Both the position numbers and the translations under genes were made by a program. Below are positions 8,857 through 18,686 of a stretch of 64,000 nt of DNA, one piece after another (the stretch's first letter is position 1; every line of letters begins with the position of its first letter). Source of the DNA: Tetraselmis striata (Eukaryota; Chlorophyta; Chlorodendrophyceae; Chlorodendrales; Chlorodendraceae); assembly GCA_006384855.1 (NCBI GenBank), contig VCJN01003311.1, forward strand, positions 16,038 through 80,037. The letters run 5' to 3'. The notes beneath the pieces were generated by a model. That model did no database searches. It was not told the DNA's origin and saw nothing but the letters and a program-made list of their open reading frames with translations.

Positions 8857-11100
8857 CAGCACTGCGCTTTGGCTTAAGAACCGCCGTGTGGTACTAGCGT
8901 CGGGCAGCTCTGATCAGCGAGGGGTTCCATTCTCATTGTTGACACGCGGCGCAGAGGACACGCACATTGATAGAGCCAAAGTATTCGGCTGCAAGGCCAT
9001 TGTCAAGGTCCCTGGTGGAACTCGCAGGAAGCTTGGTGCTAAAGCATGGCAAGGCGTTCTTGTGGGCTACCCTGGCACCTCACCTGGCTATCTCGCTCTG
9101 AACCCAGCCACCGGACGCATCACTGTGAGCGTACATGTGCAGTTCATCGAGGATGATAGCGGCTTCATCGCCGATCCGAACATTGACAGCTCCATCGTGC
9201 TGGAGGCAGGTGCTGATGACATGTGTGACATCGAAACATATGACCAACTCGATGATGCACTGATGCACCGGCTCATGATGATGCTCGCAAAACACTGCCG
9301 GTGGACACACCTGATCAGCCCAGCTTCGAACCGGAGGCTCGCCCAACCAGAGTCCGTCGCCCATCTGCCAGATTCGCCATGATTGCACAAGCACCATCAG
9401 ACAGTGTATGCTTGGAAAGCCATGCCGATGACTTCGCCATCGACTGCGCCAGCTATCCTCCTCATCTGTCCCCACCTTGTGCCAGTTGTTCTATTAGTAG
9501 TTGTTGTACCAGTAGTTGTAGTACCAGTTGCTCTATCTACTCAGTGCAGTGGATGTGCCCACCCCGCGCACATACAAGGAGGCCATGAGTCCGCTTTCCG
9601 CCCGTTGTGGGAACTCTCCATCCATACAGAATGGGATGGCATGGTGGCTAATCATACCTGGGAACTGGTGTACGCTCCCGCGGGTGCCAACATCCTCCCT
9701 AGCCAATGGGTTCTCAAGGCCAAGGCTGCTCCTGATGGCACTCTGGATAAGGCCAAGTCCATGGCTGTGGTCTGCGGCAATCACGAAGCCAAAGGGGGGC
9801 ACAAAGGATCAGACTACGCGCCCGTCATTTGCATATCTAGCATACGGTTTTCTTCACCATCGTAGCAGTTATGCAACTTTACTTTCGATAGCTCGAGGCC
9901 ATGGCGGCCGCCTACCTCAACGCTCCTATCCCGGATAACGAGCGCGTCTACATGCGCCAGCTCGAGGGTTTCGACGACGGCACCGGTCGTGTGTATCGAC
10001 TATTCAAGTGCCTCTACGGCCTCCGCAAGTCCGGCCGGTATTGGGCAGAACTTCTGTCCAAAAGGCTCATCAACGAAGGTCGGACTCGTTGTCGCGCCGA
10101 CCCGTGCGTGTTCGTGTATCGTGCTCCTCGCATCTTCGCGATACTCGGCGTCTACGTTGACGACATGCATATGCCACTCGCCGGCAACGACGACCCCTGG
10201 ATAGATGAATTCGAAGCTTGTTTGAGCGCTCGTTTCAAGGTGAAGTGTCAGCAGAACGACAAACCATATGGGTTATCTATCGGTATGTCTATCGACTACG
10301 ATCGACCGAACCATCGCGTCACGCTCACGCAGACAACCTACATCGCCGAGATTCTCGATCGCTTCGGCATGTCTGACTGCAAATCGGCGGACGTACCCAT
10401 GGTTGCGGACTTCTACAAGCACTCCACCGCCACAGTCAGCGCATCCCCTCTGCTCGACGACGCGGAACGCTCCCGATTTGTGGAGTTTTTGGGCTGCCTG
10501 CTATACGTCAGCACCTGCACTCGGCCAGACATTACCACGGCGCTCAGCGTGCTCGGCGGCGTGCAGAAGCAGCCTCGCACTATGCACATGCCCTGAAGCG
10601 AGTGCTTCGGGATCTCAAAGGTACTTGCACTCCGACATCACACTCCGCGTGAAGTCAGCCGACAGGCTGTGTTTGGTAGGATACGCGGACGCATCGGACC
10701 TCCTATAGCGTCGCTCGCGTGGCGGCTACGTTTTCTACCTCGGCGATTACGGTGCGTGCAGCTACAAATCGGCACTGATGCCAACAACGATGCAGGAGCC
10801 CGGGGGGGTGGTATCGCGCAGTCAACCGTCGACGCTGAGACAGTGGCACTGGCACATGCTGTCAAGGACGGCATTCACCCCAAAATGCTCGTCTCCGAGA
10901 TACTTGACTCCGACGTCCAGCCGCTTTTGATGATGGAAGACGATCATGGCGCCACCAGCTACGCGACAACGGCCATCATCAGTGAGCGCACCAAACACAT
11001 AGACTTGCGTTGGCATTTTGTGAACGATTGCGTCGAGGTAGGCACAGTCATGGTTCAATACATCGCGACGGACCTCAACACGGTAGACAAGATGACAACC
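8857..11100 (+). pseudogene. Copia pol remnant: integrase end, reverse transcriptase, RNase H
   Basis: The segment at 8970-9160 (VFGCKAIVKVPGG..., KLGAKAWQGVLVGYPG) is the conserved stretch that follows the Copia integrase core. The frame stops at TGA 9380-9382. A +2 shift carries PTRVRRPSARF, and another carries PTPRTYKEAM. RT begins near 9600 with TWELVYAPAGANILPSQWVL and resumes at 9901 with YLNAPIPDNERVYMRQLEGF and CLYGLRKSGRYW. The catalytic YVDD motif is at about 10153. After a stop at 10594-10596 RNase H continues in another frame (VDAETVALAHAV..., ERTKHIDLRWHFVND) up to 11094, where a poly-C tract of about 22 nt interrupts it. At least four frame changes or stops make it nonfunctional, although some could be assembly errors. 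Confidence 0.9.
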
Positions 11101-11235
11101 CCCCCCCCCCCCCCCCCCCCCCCGCCTGGCCCACGCAAAGCACGCCCGGTCGGCAACGGGCGGGTGACCTGTCAAGAACACTCCGAACTGAGCGATGATA
11201 CACGGGTTCCGTTTTTCGGAGCCCCGGTGTATCCT

Positions 11236-11244
11236 CAAGGGGGG
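11236..11244 (+). other. Polypurine tract of the Copia-type element
   Basis: AAGGGGGG ends one base before the 3' LTR (TGTTGG at 11246). This is the expected place for the plus-strand primer of reverse transcription. Confidence 0.75.
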
Positions 11245-11245
11245 T

Positions 11246-11575
11246 TGTTGGAGAATGCACTACGACAGGCTGTTCCGGAGCCGGGCGACATATATTACAT
11301 CAAACCTGTCGACTGTTGATGGCTTATGGCTGATGATTAGATTGTGCGTGCCGCACGCTAATCCGAGACTTAGTGATTGGATTAGCGCCCTCCCAGACTT
11401 CAGTGCGAGTTTCACTATTAGCGGCACGCAGCGCTCTTGGCCGCGCCTAGGCTCAGCCCCGCGTTGCTGCTCTTGTCACTTCTTCTGTCCCAGGAACTTG
11501 GTCCGGTCAGCTGCTCCTTTACCATCTGACTTGCTCCGGGCAAGCACGCACACGTCTTTGGGACTGGTCTGTTTA
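11246..11575 (+). repeat. 3' LTR of the Copia-type element
   Basis: It begins TGTTGGAGAATGCACTACGA and ends GTCTGTTTA, directly followed by the AAACG target-site copy. It is 330 bp against 327 bp for the 5' LTR. Divergence by eye is several percent, so the insertion is not very recent. Confidence 0.92.
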
Positions 11576-11580
11576 AAACG

Positions 11581-12724
11581 TGCAGGAGGTCCGAGCGGGG
11601 CCTTAAACATCATGGCCAACAAGGCGAGATACCCTTCCACTGCACCCCCCTCCCGTCCCTCCAGTCACGTTAGCGGCTCTATGGGGGGCCACTGCGCACG
11701 CAAGACGCCCCTCGCCAACAGCCGGCCGTGTGCTGCGTCGCGGCCAGAGTTGCTCTGCGAGCCATGCGTTTACCTGGCCGCAGTGCACGCTGGGCACGCG
11801 CACAAATCCTCGCGGCGGCGCCTCTGGTTGTGCTCCTTCCGGGTGGGCTCGCCAAGAGGGGCGATATGGCTCAACATGTTCGGCTTCGATGCACAATTAC
11901 CAATCGTGGGTAGTAGCTTTCAGCCGAGGGCGAGTGACAGTGGTGCGCAGAGGCCAGCGGAGCCGAGATCCCCCCCCCCCGCCCGCGCCTTCACATGGAT
12001 TAAGACTCTGCACCTTTTACTACGTGACTTGGCGCTACTACCGCTTCGTCAACCTGCATTTCCCTACGCTATTCCCGGGCAAAATGAGGCACATATCTGA
12101 AATGTTCTAAACTAATTTCTAAATCTTCCTCCTTCCCAGATTCAACCACTTTCTAGCTGCATGTACGTGTTATTGCACATGAACGGGGGGTTACTAAGCT
12201 AGTTCACGTGTTGCTGTGCCCCTTCGTGTGCAGCACGAGCAGACATAAAAGCTGAGCCAGCCCGCGATCTTCCAGTTTCGCTGTGTTCCACACTACGCCC
12301 CTCTTTCTCCGCTTATATCCTCCACTTTACTACAGTCGTCAAAAGTAATGAACGGGGTTTTTACAAGTGTACAACCGCTGTTTCAACAGTTCTAGTGCCC
12401 CGCGCGGTACAGCGAGCCATCCTGTACCGGGTATAGCGACTATGTAACAAAACAACAGCGATATTGTCACTTTCGGGCTGCGGCCTGGGTGTAAGCGGCG
12501 CCGCTTGTACGCGCGCACGGCCGTGCGCAGTAGGTTCGATTCGCCGTCGGCACAGTTCCTCGTAGTGAGGCTTGCCCGCCGTGCGCGAACCACGGTGCGC
12601 GGACTTAGCGCGGACTTAGCGGGTGCGACTAAGTACCGCGCACAGTTTACAATCACACTATGACCCTACTAAGCAGCGCTTCGGGCCGGGGATTTGTGGA
12701 GGTGCCCCTACCTCTTGGGTTGAG
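11581..12724. other. Stretch without a supported gene
   Basis: An open frame reads through the 3' LTR into 12100 but shows no family features. A CATAAAAG box lies at 12243, with no coding region after it. GC-rich palindromic DNA lies at 12480-12650. I see no conserved protein on either strand. Confidence 0.55.
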
Positions 12725-13115
12725 CCTCGTGCGGGATGCGGGCCGCTTTCAGCCGGCTTGTAGTGTTGATCTTTCAGGTCTGCTTTTAGCGGTAGATTTG
12801 TTAAAAAGAAATTAAAGAGCAGTATTAATTTTTGAACAGATCAAATATACAAGCCGTGTGAAAGCGGGCCGCTGAATACTGGTGTGCATTACAAAAAGGC
12901 CAGTAACAAACCCACCGCTAAAAGCAGTTTTTTTTCCGCCCCCGGGACAGGACTGGCACCAGTGAAACCCTTGCAGCGTCTCTACTACGACGGCCGTTTA
13001 GGCAGGCACCCAGTTACGGAAAGCCCTGGGCGGTAGGCGACGCTAAAAGCAGTATTATTAAAAGATCAGCACTACGGTACAAGCCGCCTAAAAGCGGCCC
13101 GCATCCCGCACGAGG
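12725..13115. mobile_element. MITE-like element with terminal inverted repeats of about 70 bp
   Basis: The left end reads CCTCGTGCGGGATGCGGGCC then GCTTT...GTGTTGATCTTT...CTGCTTTTAGCG. The right end (13035-13115) is its reverse complement with some changes. The 391-bp element has no coding capacity. Internal pieces (ACTGGTGTG.ATTACAAAAAGGCCAG, CCGCTAAAAGCAG) recur elsewhere in the window. A Class II non-autonomous element is the simplest reading; no target-site duplication is evident to me. Confidence 0.75.
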
Positions 13116-13134
13116 GCGCCGGTCGGGCCGGTCG

Positions 13135-13290
13135 TCAGGTCTACGGGGCGGGCACGGCGCGAACGCCAAGCCCGCCGCGTGTACCCGGAACCGGACGCCG
13201 GACGCCGTCGTTCGACCGTCGCCCGTACCGTCGCCCGTCCGTCGACGGACGCCGGGCTCCGTGTCGGCGGACGCAGGGCTGTATGTGTGA
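13135..13290 (+). repeat. Dispersed GC-rich repeat, copy 1 (inverted partner at 60.7 kb)
   Basis: The segment from GTCAGGTCTACGGGGCGGGC through CCGGACGCCGGACGCC to GGCTCCGTGTCGGCGGA matches the reverse complement of about 60655-60830 over 150 bp with scattered changes. It abuts the right end of the MITE-like element. No coding function is seen. Confidence 0.8.
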
Positions 13291-14094
13291 GTGACGCGAG
13301 GCGGCTACACCCTTCTACGGGTACCCTGTGTACTAATCCTTACACCATAATCAGCAGTAAAAACGCGCTGCGGTACCGCGTTATTTTGGCGTATCAGACG
13401 AATATCAAGCGTGCCTGGGCTAGAATACACGCGCGTCCATTCAGAAACAAGCCGAACTCGAAGCAGTACTGTCGAACCAAACGATCGAATACCGAACGCA
13501 TAACGGTCCATTGACGAAGATGCAGCAAGCGAGGACAGAGGAGGAGGAGGAGGAGGAGGACGCCTCAGATTTCGTTACACACGCGGTGAAGCCGTTAGTT
13601 CTTCGCTCACACTGCGGGCAATTTCGGATCGCCTCCTCCGTTTTCTCCGATCAACCCAAGAGGTAGGGGAAAATACTGCGCGCGAATACTGCGATTTTTG
13701 CGCAGCATTTTCTTGCTAACCGGCAGTTTCCTAGGTCTTTCCTCCCAAGGAAACCCTACAGTTTCAGAGTAGTCGCCAGGGCATAGACACAGCCTAGATA
13801 ATCCTGGATGTACATACGCCGCATACATGCGACAACTAAAATAACTACAACGCATTATTATTTGCATCCGCCGGTGGTAGTACAATCCTGCTAGTACCAG
13901 TACTTGTGTGAATTACAAAAAGGCCAGCAGTAAGAAATAAACCGCTGCTAAATAAATGTCAGGAGGTAGCTCGTGATAGCCGCGCTCTATCAAAAGCGCG
14001 GACGATCCGTGGATGACACACTGCGAGAGTGTATCGTATATATATCGTGAGAATATCTCCTCATTCTATCCCCCTGAAAGATAGGTGAAGCGGT
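13291..14094. other. Stretch without a supported gene; MITE-family fragment
   Basis: At about 13893-13955 lies ACTTGTGTGAATTACAAAAA followed by GGCCAGCAGTAAGAAATAAA and CCGCTGCTAAA, a fragment of the same family as the element at 12725. At 13985-14020 AAAAGCGCGGACGATCCGTG opens an inverted repeat with GATCCGTGGACTCCGCGCTTT near 14228-14248. A GAGGAG microsatellite lies at 13540-13560. No gene is recognised. Confidence 0.6.
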
Positions 14095-14185
14095 TGGCAT
14101 TGTTAGTTGGCCACGGTATTATGTGACACTGTTAGTTGGTCACATCATGGTTTTCGTGATATGACAATGTTAGTTGGTCATATCA
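14095..14185 (+). repeat. Three tandem hairpins with one shared loop and different stems
   Basis: Three stem-loops follow each other: 14095-14113 (TGGC stem), 14121-14145 (ATGTGAC stem) and 14157-14185 (TGATATGAC stem). All have an 11-nt loop of the form A-N-TGTTAGTTG. The stems differ in sequence but each is self-complementary (4, 7 and 9 bp), so the pairing is kept while the bases change. They lie 150 bp upstream of the DIRS-like element. Function is unknown. Confidence 0.8.
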
Positions 14186-14332
14186 TATCGTTTGTAATGC
14201 GTGACATCAGCGAACCGAGCCACACGGGGATTCGATCCGTGGACTCCGCGCTTTAATAAATGTCACCCGCAAAACGCACCAGGCATTGAATAGTACTCAC
14301 ATGGGGATTTGTGTGGTATGTAGTCGCTATTT

Positions 14333-14535
14333 GTCATATTGAGAATTATATATAGAGGTTTGAATTGCACGGGGCTAAGTACGACGGGTGTTACCCGACG
14401 CGTTACAATTCCGCCATACGCGGCTAGTACGCTGCTGCCGTGTGCCCACGTCCATCCCTCACCCCGATATGACGCCCCGCGACGCGGCGGTGTCTCCACA
14501 TTCTGCCTTTGCGCCAGCTTCCAGCTAGCTAGCGC
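14333..14535 (+). repeat. Split direct repeat A1
   Basis: It starts GTCATATTGAGAATTATATA and ends CCAGCTAGCTAGCGC. It matches A2 along its length with about three substitutions and three 2-4 bp duplications. Confidence 0.9.
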
Positions 14536-14640
14536 TACGGCATCGAGACTCTCGCAGTCTCGTAAGGTGACACACGATCTCACAACGACGTTCGACGCCA
14601 GCCGCTCGCCGCGACTGCAATAACAACATCATGCCGTACT

Positions 14641-15635
14641 ATGGGCAACACACGGTTGCCTGACGACCTGTACGTTTCGGAGGGGTGCGGTGGAGGCAAC
14701 GCCGCGAGTTCGACGACTGACACCGCTAGCCTCACAACGCTGGTGCGGCGGATGCTGCTGCGACTCGACGAGCTAGACTCCCGCACCTCTTCCATTCAAC
14801 AACCACCTCCACAGAAACCTATTCCCGCGACGCCAGCCATCGGCCTCGAGGGTGAAGACGAGGAGGACGACCCTCCCCCCGGTTTCCATGCAAAATCTCC
14901 AGGCCACGCGGCGTTCCTCGACCCGCGCGACTGGATCGACTACCTGCCGCGGGCATACGCCGAGTCTATGCCCCCTGTAGGACTCACCAACCCCGGGCTG
15001 TGGAACCCACGCAACGACGAGTGGGACCGCTACCTCACCGACGAGAAGAAGCACGCGACGCGCGACGAGTATCGCCACATGCTGTGCTATGGAGTCTTTA
15101 CCGGCGCCGCGCACGCGTCGCTCACGGACGCTGTGGCAACGCTTCGCGCGAAAACGCCACCGCTCGCGACACCGCGGACGCCAACGACCGACTCGACTCC
15201 GCGATTCGGACGATCGCGACGTGCGGGCAGGCTGCTGAAGACCGGCTCGCCTACCTCCGGCGTTTCAAGTGCAAGAAGGCGCTTACCGGCGAGGAGCGAG
15301 TCGCCGAGCGCCTCGTCTACTCCCGCTTCTTCGACACCACCGTCGCCGAGCGCTCCAGAAATGGCGTCGACGGCCTCCTCAACGCCTTGGACGACAAAGG
15401 ACTCGAGGTCAGCCTCCACCAGGCGGCCAAGGCCCAGGCCGCCGCGCAGTTCAAGGGCAAGGGAGGCGGCAGCGGCAACATCCGCATCAAGGAGCAAGAG
15501 CGCGCAGAACACGCAGACCGCGCCACAAAGGAGAGGGCGGACAAAAACAAGGACAAAGACAAGATCAAGGGCAAGCCTCAGCCCGGCACCCCTGCGAGGA
15601 AGACTACTACCCCGCAAACCGAGGAGCAGAACTGA
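14641..15635 (+). pseudogene. DIRS-like element, gag-like region with one frameshift
   Basis: ATG 14641 starts a frame (MGNTRLPDDLYVSEGCGG...) with a short heptad-like leucine stretch (LTTLVRRMLLRLDEL), an acidic Pro-rich linker and a domain with WIDYLPRAYAE and DEWDRYLTDEKK. Near 15145 the protein-like sequence moves to another frame (ENATARDTADANDRLDSAIR...) and continues to TGA 15633-15635, ending in a Lys/Glu-rich tail. Two halves of about 168 and 163 residues form one probable gag protein of the usual size. No CCHC knuckle is visible. One frameshift makes this copy defective unless it is a sequencing error. Confidence 0.7.
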
Positions 15636-15857
15636 CGGTGTCACCCCCCCTGAGTGCCCCGCTGTTCCGAGTCATGCTACCCAAGTTAAAGCTACATGCG
15701 ACACCGCGTGCGGCGGCAATGGCAAGACATCTGGGCGAGCGATCAAGTCCTACGGTGGATCTAGGAGGGCGTCCGGACCCCCTTCAAGCACAACCGCCCC
15801 TCAACCAACTTCCACAACGGCATCAGCATGCATGACGCTGCCCCAGCATAGCTCACC

Positions 15858-16965
15858 TTCCTCGAGGGCGAGCTTGTCCGCTTCGTGGAGTCCGGCGCGT
15901 GGGAGTTTGGCACCTGCCGCAAGTGGGTGTCAAGACTCTTTTTAGTACCCAAGCCCGGCGTCAACCAGTGTCAACCGGCGTCAACCGCTGCATCATCGAC
16001 CTCCGCGTGCTCAACTCTTACTGTGTGCGCAAGCGGCTCAAGATGGAGACCCTACTGGGAGTGCGCCACCTAACCAAAAAGGGAGACTACATGTTCTCCT
16101 TCGACCTCCAAGACGGCTTCTATGCTCTAGGCATCGCGGAGGCGGACCGAGACTACTTCACCGTGGACGTCCGAGGTCAGCTCTACAAGCTCACGGGTCT
16201 GCCAATAGGCTGGAGCCTCTCGCCCTATTACTTCGTCACGCTCACCCAAGTATTCATCACCCACCTGCGGAAACCCGAGCCCGAGCCCCCCTCATCGTCT
16301 ACGCAGCCCACACGGAGCAAGCGCTACCTCCGGCGGACCAGGTGGAGGGGGGCGCGCATCCGACCTTACGTGGACGACTTTCTCCTCTTCTCCGCATCGA
16401 TGGAGCAGGCGCTCCACCTCCGCCAACGGCTCGCCAGCCTCCTCGACGCCTTGGGGCTGCAGCTGAACCCCACGAAGGGATTTGGAAGCCCTGCCAGTTC
16501 GGCATGCACCTAGGGGTGGACATCGATTCAGCGTCCGGCATGTTCTACGCACCGGCAGACAAGCTGAACCGGCTCTCCCGGCAGGCCATTCGGCTCGTCG
16601 GCCGCGCCACGCGGAACGCCAGGTGGCTCCCAGTGCGCGAGCTGCCGTCACTGGCAGGGCAGGCGCAGTATCTCTTTCTGGCGATCCCGGCCGCAAGATT
16701 CTTCCTGCGGGAGCTCCACTCCGTGGTCGGCGACCGGTGGGGCGGGCGCGTCCGGATGACGCCACAGCTCCGTCGCGACCTACAGTGGTGGACATCGGTG
16801 CCCGGTCAGCCAAACGGCAAGCCCATCCACCCCCCGGTTAAAACGGCTTATCTGCACACCGACAGCTCAGGCTACGGGTGGGGCGGGGTGTTGAACGGCA
16901 GGCTGGAGGCGAGGGGATTCTGGAGCTCGGCGGACGAGCGACAACACATCACTTGGAAGGAGCTC
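15858..16965 (+). pseudogene. DIRS-like reverse transcriptase and start of RNase H
   Basis: The RT begins FLEGELVRFVESGAWEFG and continues with RLFLVPKPGVN, CIIDLRVLNSY, KGDYMFSFDLQDGFYALGIA, LTGLPIGWSLSPY and the catalytic RPYVDDFLLFS. The order and spacing fit DIRS-type RT. RNase H starts with TAYLHTDSSGYGWGG near 16850. There is a stop before the domain (TAG near 15848), a frame change at 15960-15990 caused by a tripled 10-nt unit (GTCAACC core), and a one-base frame change near 16475 (GAAGGGATTTGG). The region stops at 16965, where the nested LTR element interrupts codons for HITWKEL. Confidence 0.88.
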
Positions 16966-17264
16966 TGTAGAGCGCGGAATTTGACATCGGCTCTTGTGTG
17001 TGCGTGAGTGCAGAGGCGGAGGATGAGGCGATGAGTTGCTGGAAATAAAGAAGTGATTACAAGCATTGAGGCGCTCCGCGATATGCGTGTCCCCGGCTCC
17101 GAGCTCCCTACTGCGTGCTCTGACCTCCGAGCTCAGAGATCAGGCGCGCGCAGCGCGCTAATGAGGCTCATATGCGCGATGAGCGCATATCCGGAACAGC
17201 TAGTATATCCGAGCGATCTAATCAATGGTACTACGGTAGCTGCATTGCTAATCTACCATCAACA
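16966..17264 (-). repeat. 3' LTR (minus orientation) of the nested element
   Basis: On + it reads TGTAGAGCGCGG...CCATCAACA. It contains a 17-bp insertion near its outer end relative to the other LTR; the rest is nearly identical. Confidence 0.9.
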
Positions 17265-17602
17265 CTCCCCCCCCAATGCTGCGATAGGAGGCATGTAACA
17301 AACTGCAAGGCAAGCATGTTCAAGACGGCATACGTTGTCTCAGTTCTTGATCCTGCCCGTGGCAGTCCTGGCCTGCTTGGCTAGTGTCGCCGCATGGCAT
17401 GCACCGGTTTTGTCAGCCGTTGTCTAGCTCGGATCGGCTAAGCATGGCTAAATTGTGTGGTGGCTTGTTGCCTCCGCTAGTCTTGCCGCGAGGCCAGGGC
17501 GGCTGTCCGACCTGACGGCCGTCCCCGAACGCCGCGCGATGTCTCAGCAGCCATCTTTTCAGATGCGCTCCGCTTCTCGTGGGCTTCCAGCCTAGTGTTG
17601 AG

Positions 17603-17770
17603 CTACATATGGCATGAGTAGAGCTCGTCGTATTGGTGGGACACCTGTCCATGCATCTCTGCCATCTGCGATAGGGGCTGGGTCAGGAGATGCGCGCGAT
17701 GTGAGTCATCGCCTCGCCAAATGTCGGACTGGGCGTTCGCCTCTGGCGAGCCGGTCCGGTCGTCCTCGGA
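17603..17770 (-). pseudogene. Possible gag remnant inside the nested LTR element
   Basis: On the minus strand ATG near 17768 starts MSEDDRTGSPEANAQSDIWR and runs about 55 residues (HLLTQPLSQMAEMHGQV...) to a stop at 17603. Its position after leader and primer-binding site on the element's coding strand fits the start of gag. No motif confirms it. Confidence 0.3.
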
Positions 17771-18403
17771 CATCGCGGGTGGGCCGGTGATGACGAAGCA
17801 GTACAAGAAGTAGTGAAAACCACTCGTCCCGGCAGTGCCTACGGCGGGTTGAGAAAGGTTGGGTCGAGAGACCCACCACCTCCCGACTCTGAAGCCTAAG
17901 AGATGGCCCTAAGCTCTCCCTTTTCCGAGTCCTCCACCCAAATGTGGGGCACTGCCGGGACGCTTGGGCTGTCCGAGCTGTCCCAGAGGGTATCCGGCTG
18001 TCGTGCACGTGTGAGATGCACCGTCACAGCTCGCGCCGCTCGCAACGCTCCGTAACGCTCCGGTACCTGTATCGTGCAACGCTCGCAACGCTCCGTAATG
18101 CTCATGTACTTGTGCCCTACTCCGGTACCTGTGTGCTGCTGACTCGTGCAGCTGGTCCAGGAAGAGAACGCTGACAAGACGCTTTGGGAGGATTCGTGGA
18201 TGTGACTCGAGTGGTCGAGTCGGAATGGGGGGGGGGGGGGGGGGGGCTTGCAGCGAATTAGTCGCCTCAAAGCCGAGTGATTTGCTGAGCCTTGTTCAAC
18301 AGCGAGCTCACGCTACGCGCAGAAAAAAACGCGGACTTCTCAGCGTGTCCTAAGTGATCGAGGACTGCCTCACCCTCGCAGTGACGTGAGGGCAACCATA
18401 ACC

Positions 18404-18686
18404 TGTAGAGTGCTCTTGTGTGTGCGGGAGTGCAGAGGCGGAGGGTGAGGCGATGAGTTGCTGGAAATAAAGAAGTGATTACAAGCACTGAGGCGCTCCG
18501 CGATATGCGTGTCCCCGGCTCCGAGCTCCCTACTGCGTGCTCTGACCTCCGAGCTCAGAGATCAGGCGCGCCCAGCGCGCTATTGAGACTCATATGCGCG
18601 ATGAGCGCATATCCGGAACAGCTAGTATATCCGAGCGATCTAATCAATGGTACTACGGTAGCTGCATTGCTAATCTACCATCAACA
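18404..18686 (-). repeat. 5' LTR (minus orientation) of the nested element
   Basis: On + it reads TGTAGAGTGCTCTTGTGTGT...CCATCAACA. It differs from the other LTR by about seven substitutions and the 17-bp indel, so the insertion is fairly young. Confidence 0.9.

Larger units (their letters stand above)
7828..11575 (+). mobile_element. Defective Copia-type (Ty1/copia) LTR retrotransposon
   Basis: Two LTRs (7828-8154 and 11246-11575) flank an internal region. A 5-bp target-site duplication AAACG sits at 7823-7827 and 11576-11580. The primer-binding site follows the 5' LTR directly (8155-8166) and a polypurine tract AAGGGGGG precedes the 3' LTR. The internal region encodes the integrase C-terminal end, reverse transcriptase and RNase H in the Copia order, but most of gag, protease and integrase is missing and the remaining frames are broken. 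At 3.75 kb it is shorter than a full Copia element (usually about 5 kb). It cannot be autonomous. Confidence 0.92.
16966..18686 (-). mobile_element. Nested non-autonomous Copia-type LTR element
   Basis: LTRs of 299 bp (16966-17264) and 283 bp (18404-18686) flank a 1,139-bp internal region. A perfect 5-bp target-site duplication AGCTC lies at 16961-16965 and 18687-18691. On the minus strand the LTRs read TGTTGATGG...CTCTACA, a polypurine tract GGGGGGGGAG ends at the 3' LTR (rc of 17265-17274), and GGTTATGG (rc of 18396-18403) follows the 5' LTR as primer-binding site. The internal region has no RT. A minus-strand frame at 17603-17770 (MSEDDRTGSPEANAQSDIW...) could be a gag remnant. A poly-G tract on + lies at 18227-18246. 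Size and content fit a TRIM/LARD-like element. Confidence 0.9.

Noticed and set aside
11195-12100. 301-codon open frame on + downstream of the Copia pol remnant
   Set aside because: It reads through the 3' LTR and unrelated flank and shows no family features.
14210-14250. tRNA-like T-arm (GGGATTCGATCCGTGG)
   Set aside because: No acceptor stem, D-arm or anticodon arm can be placed around it. It is better explained as one arm of an inverted repeat.
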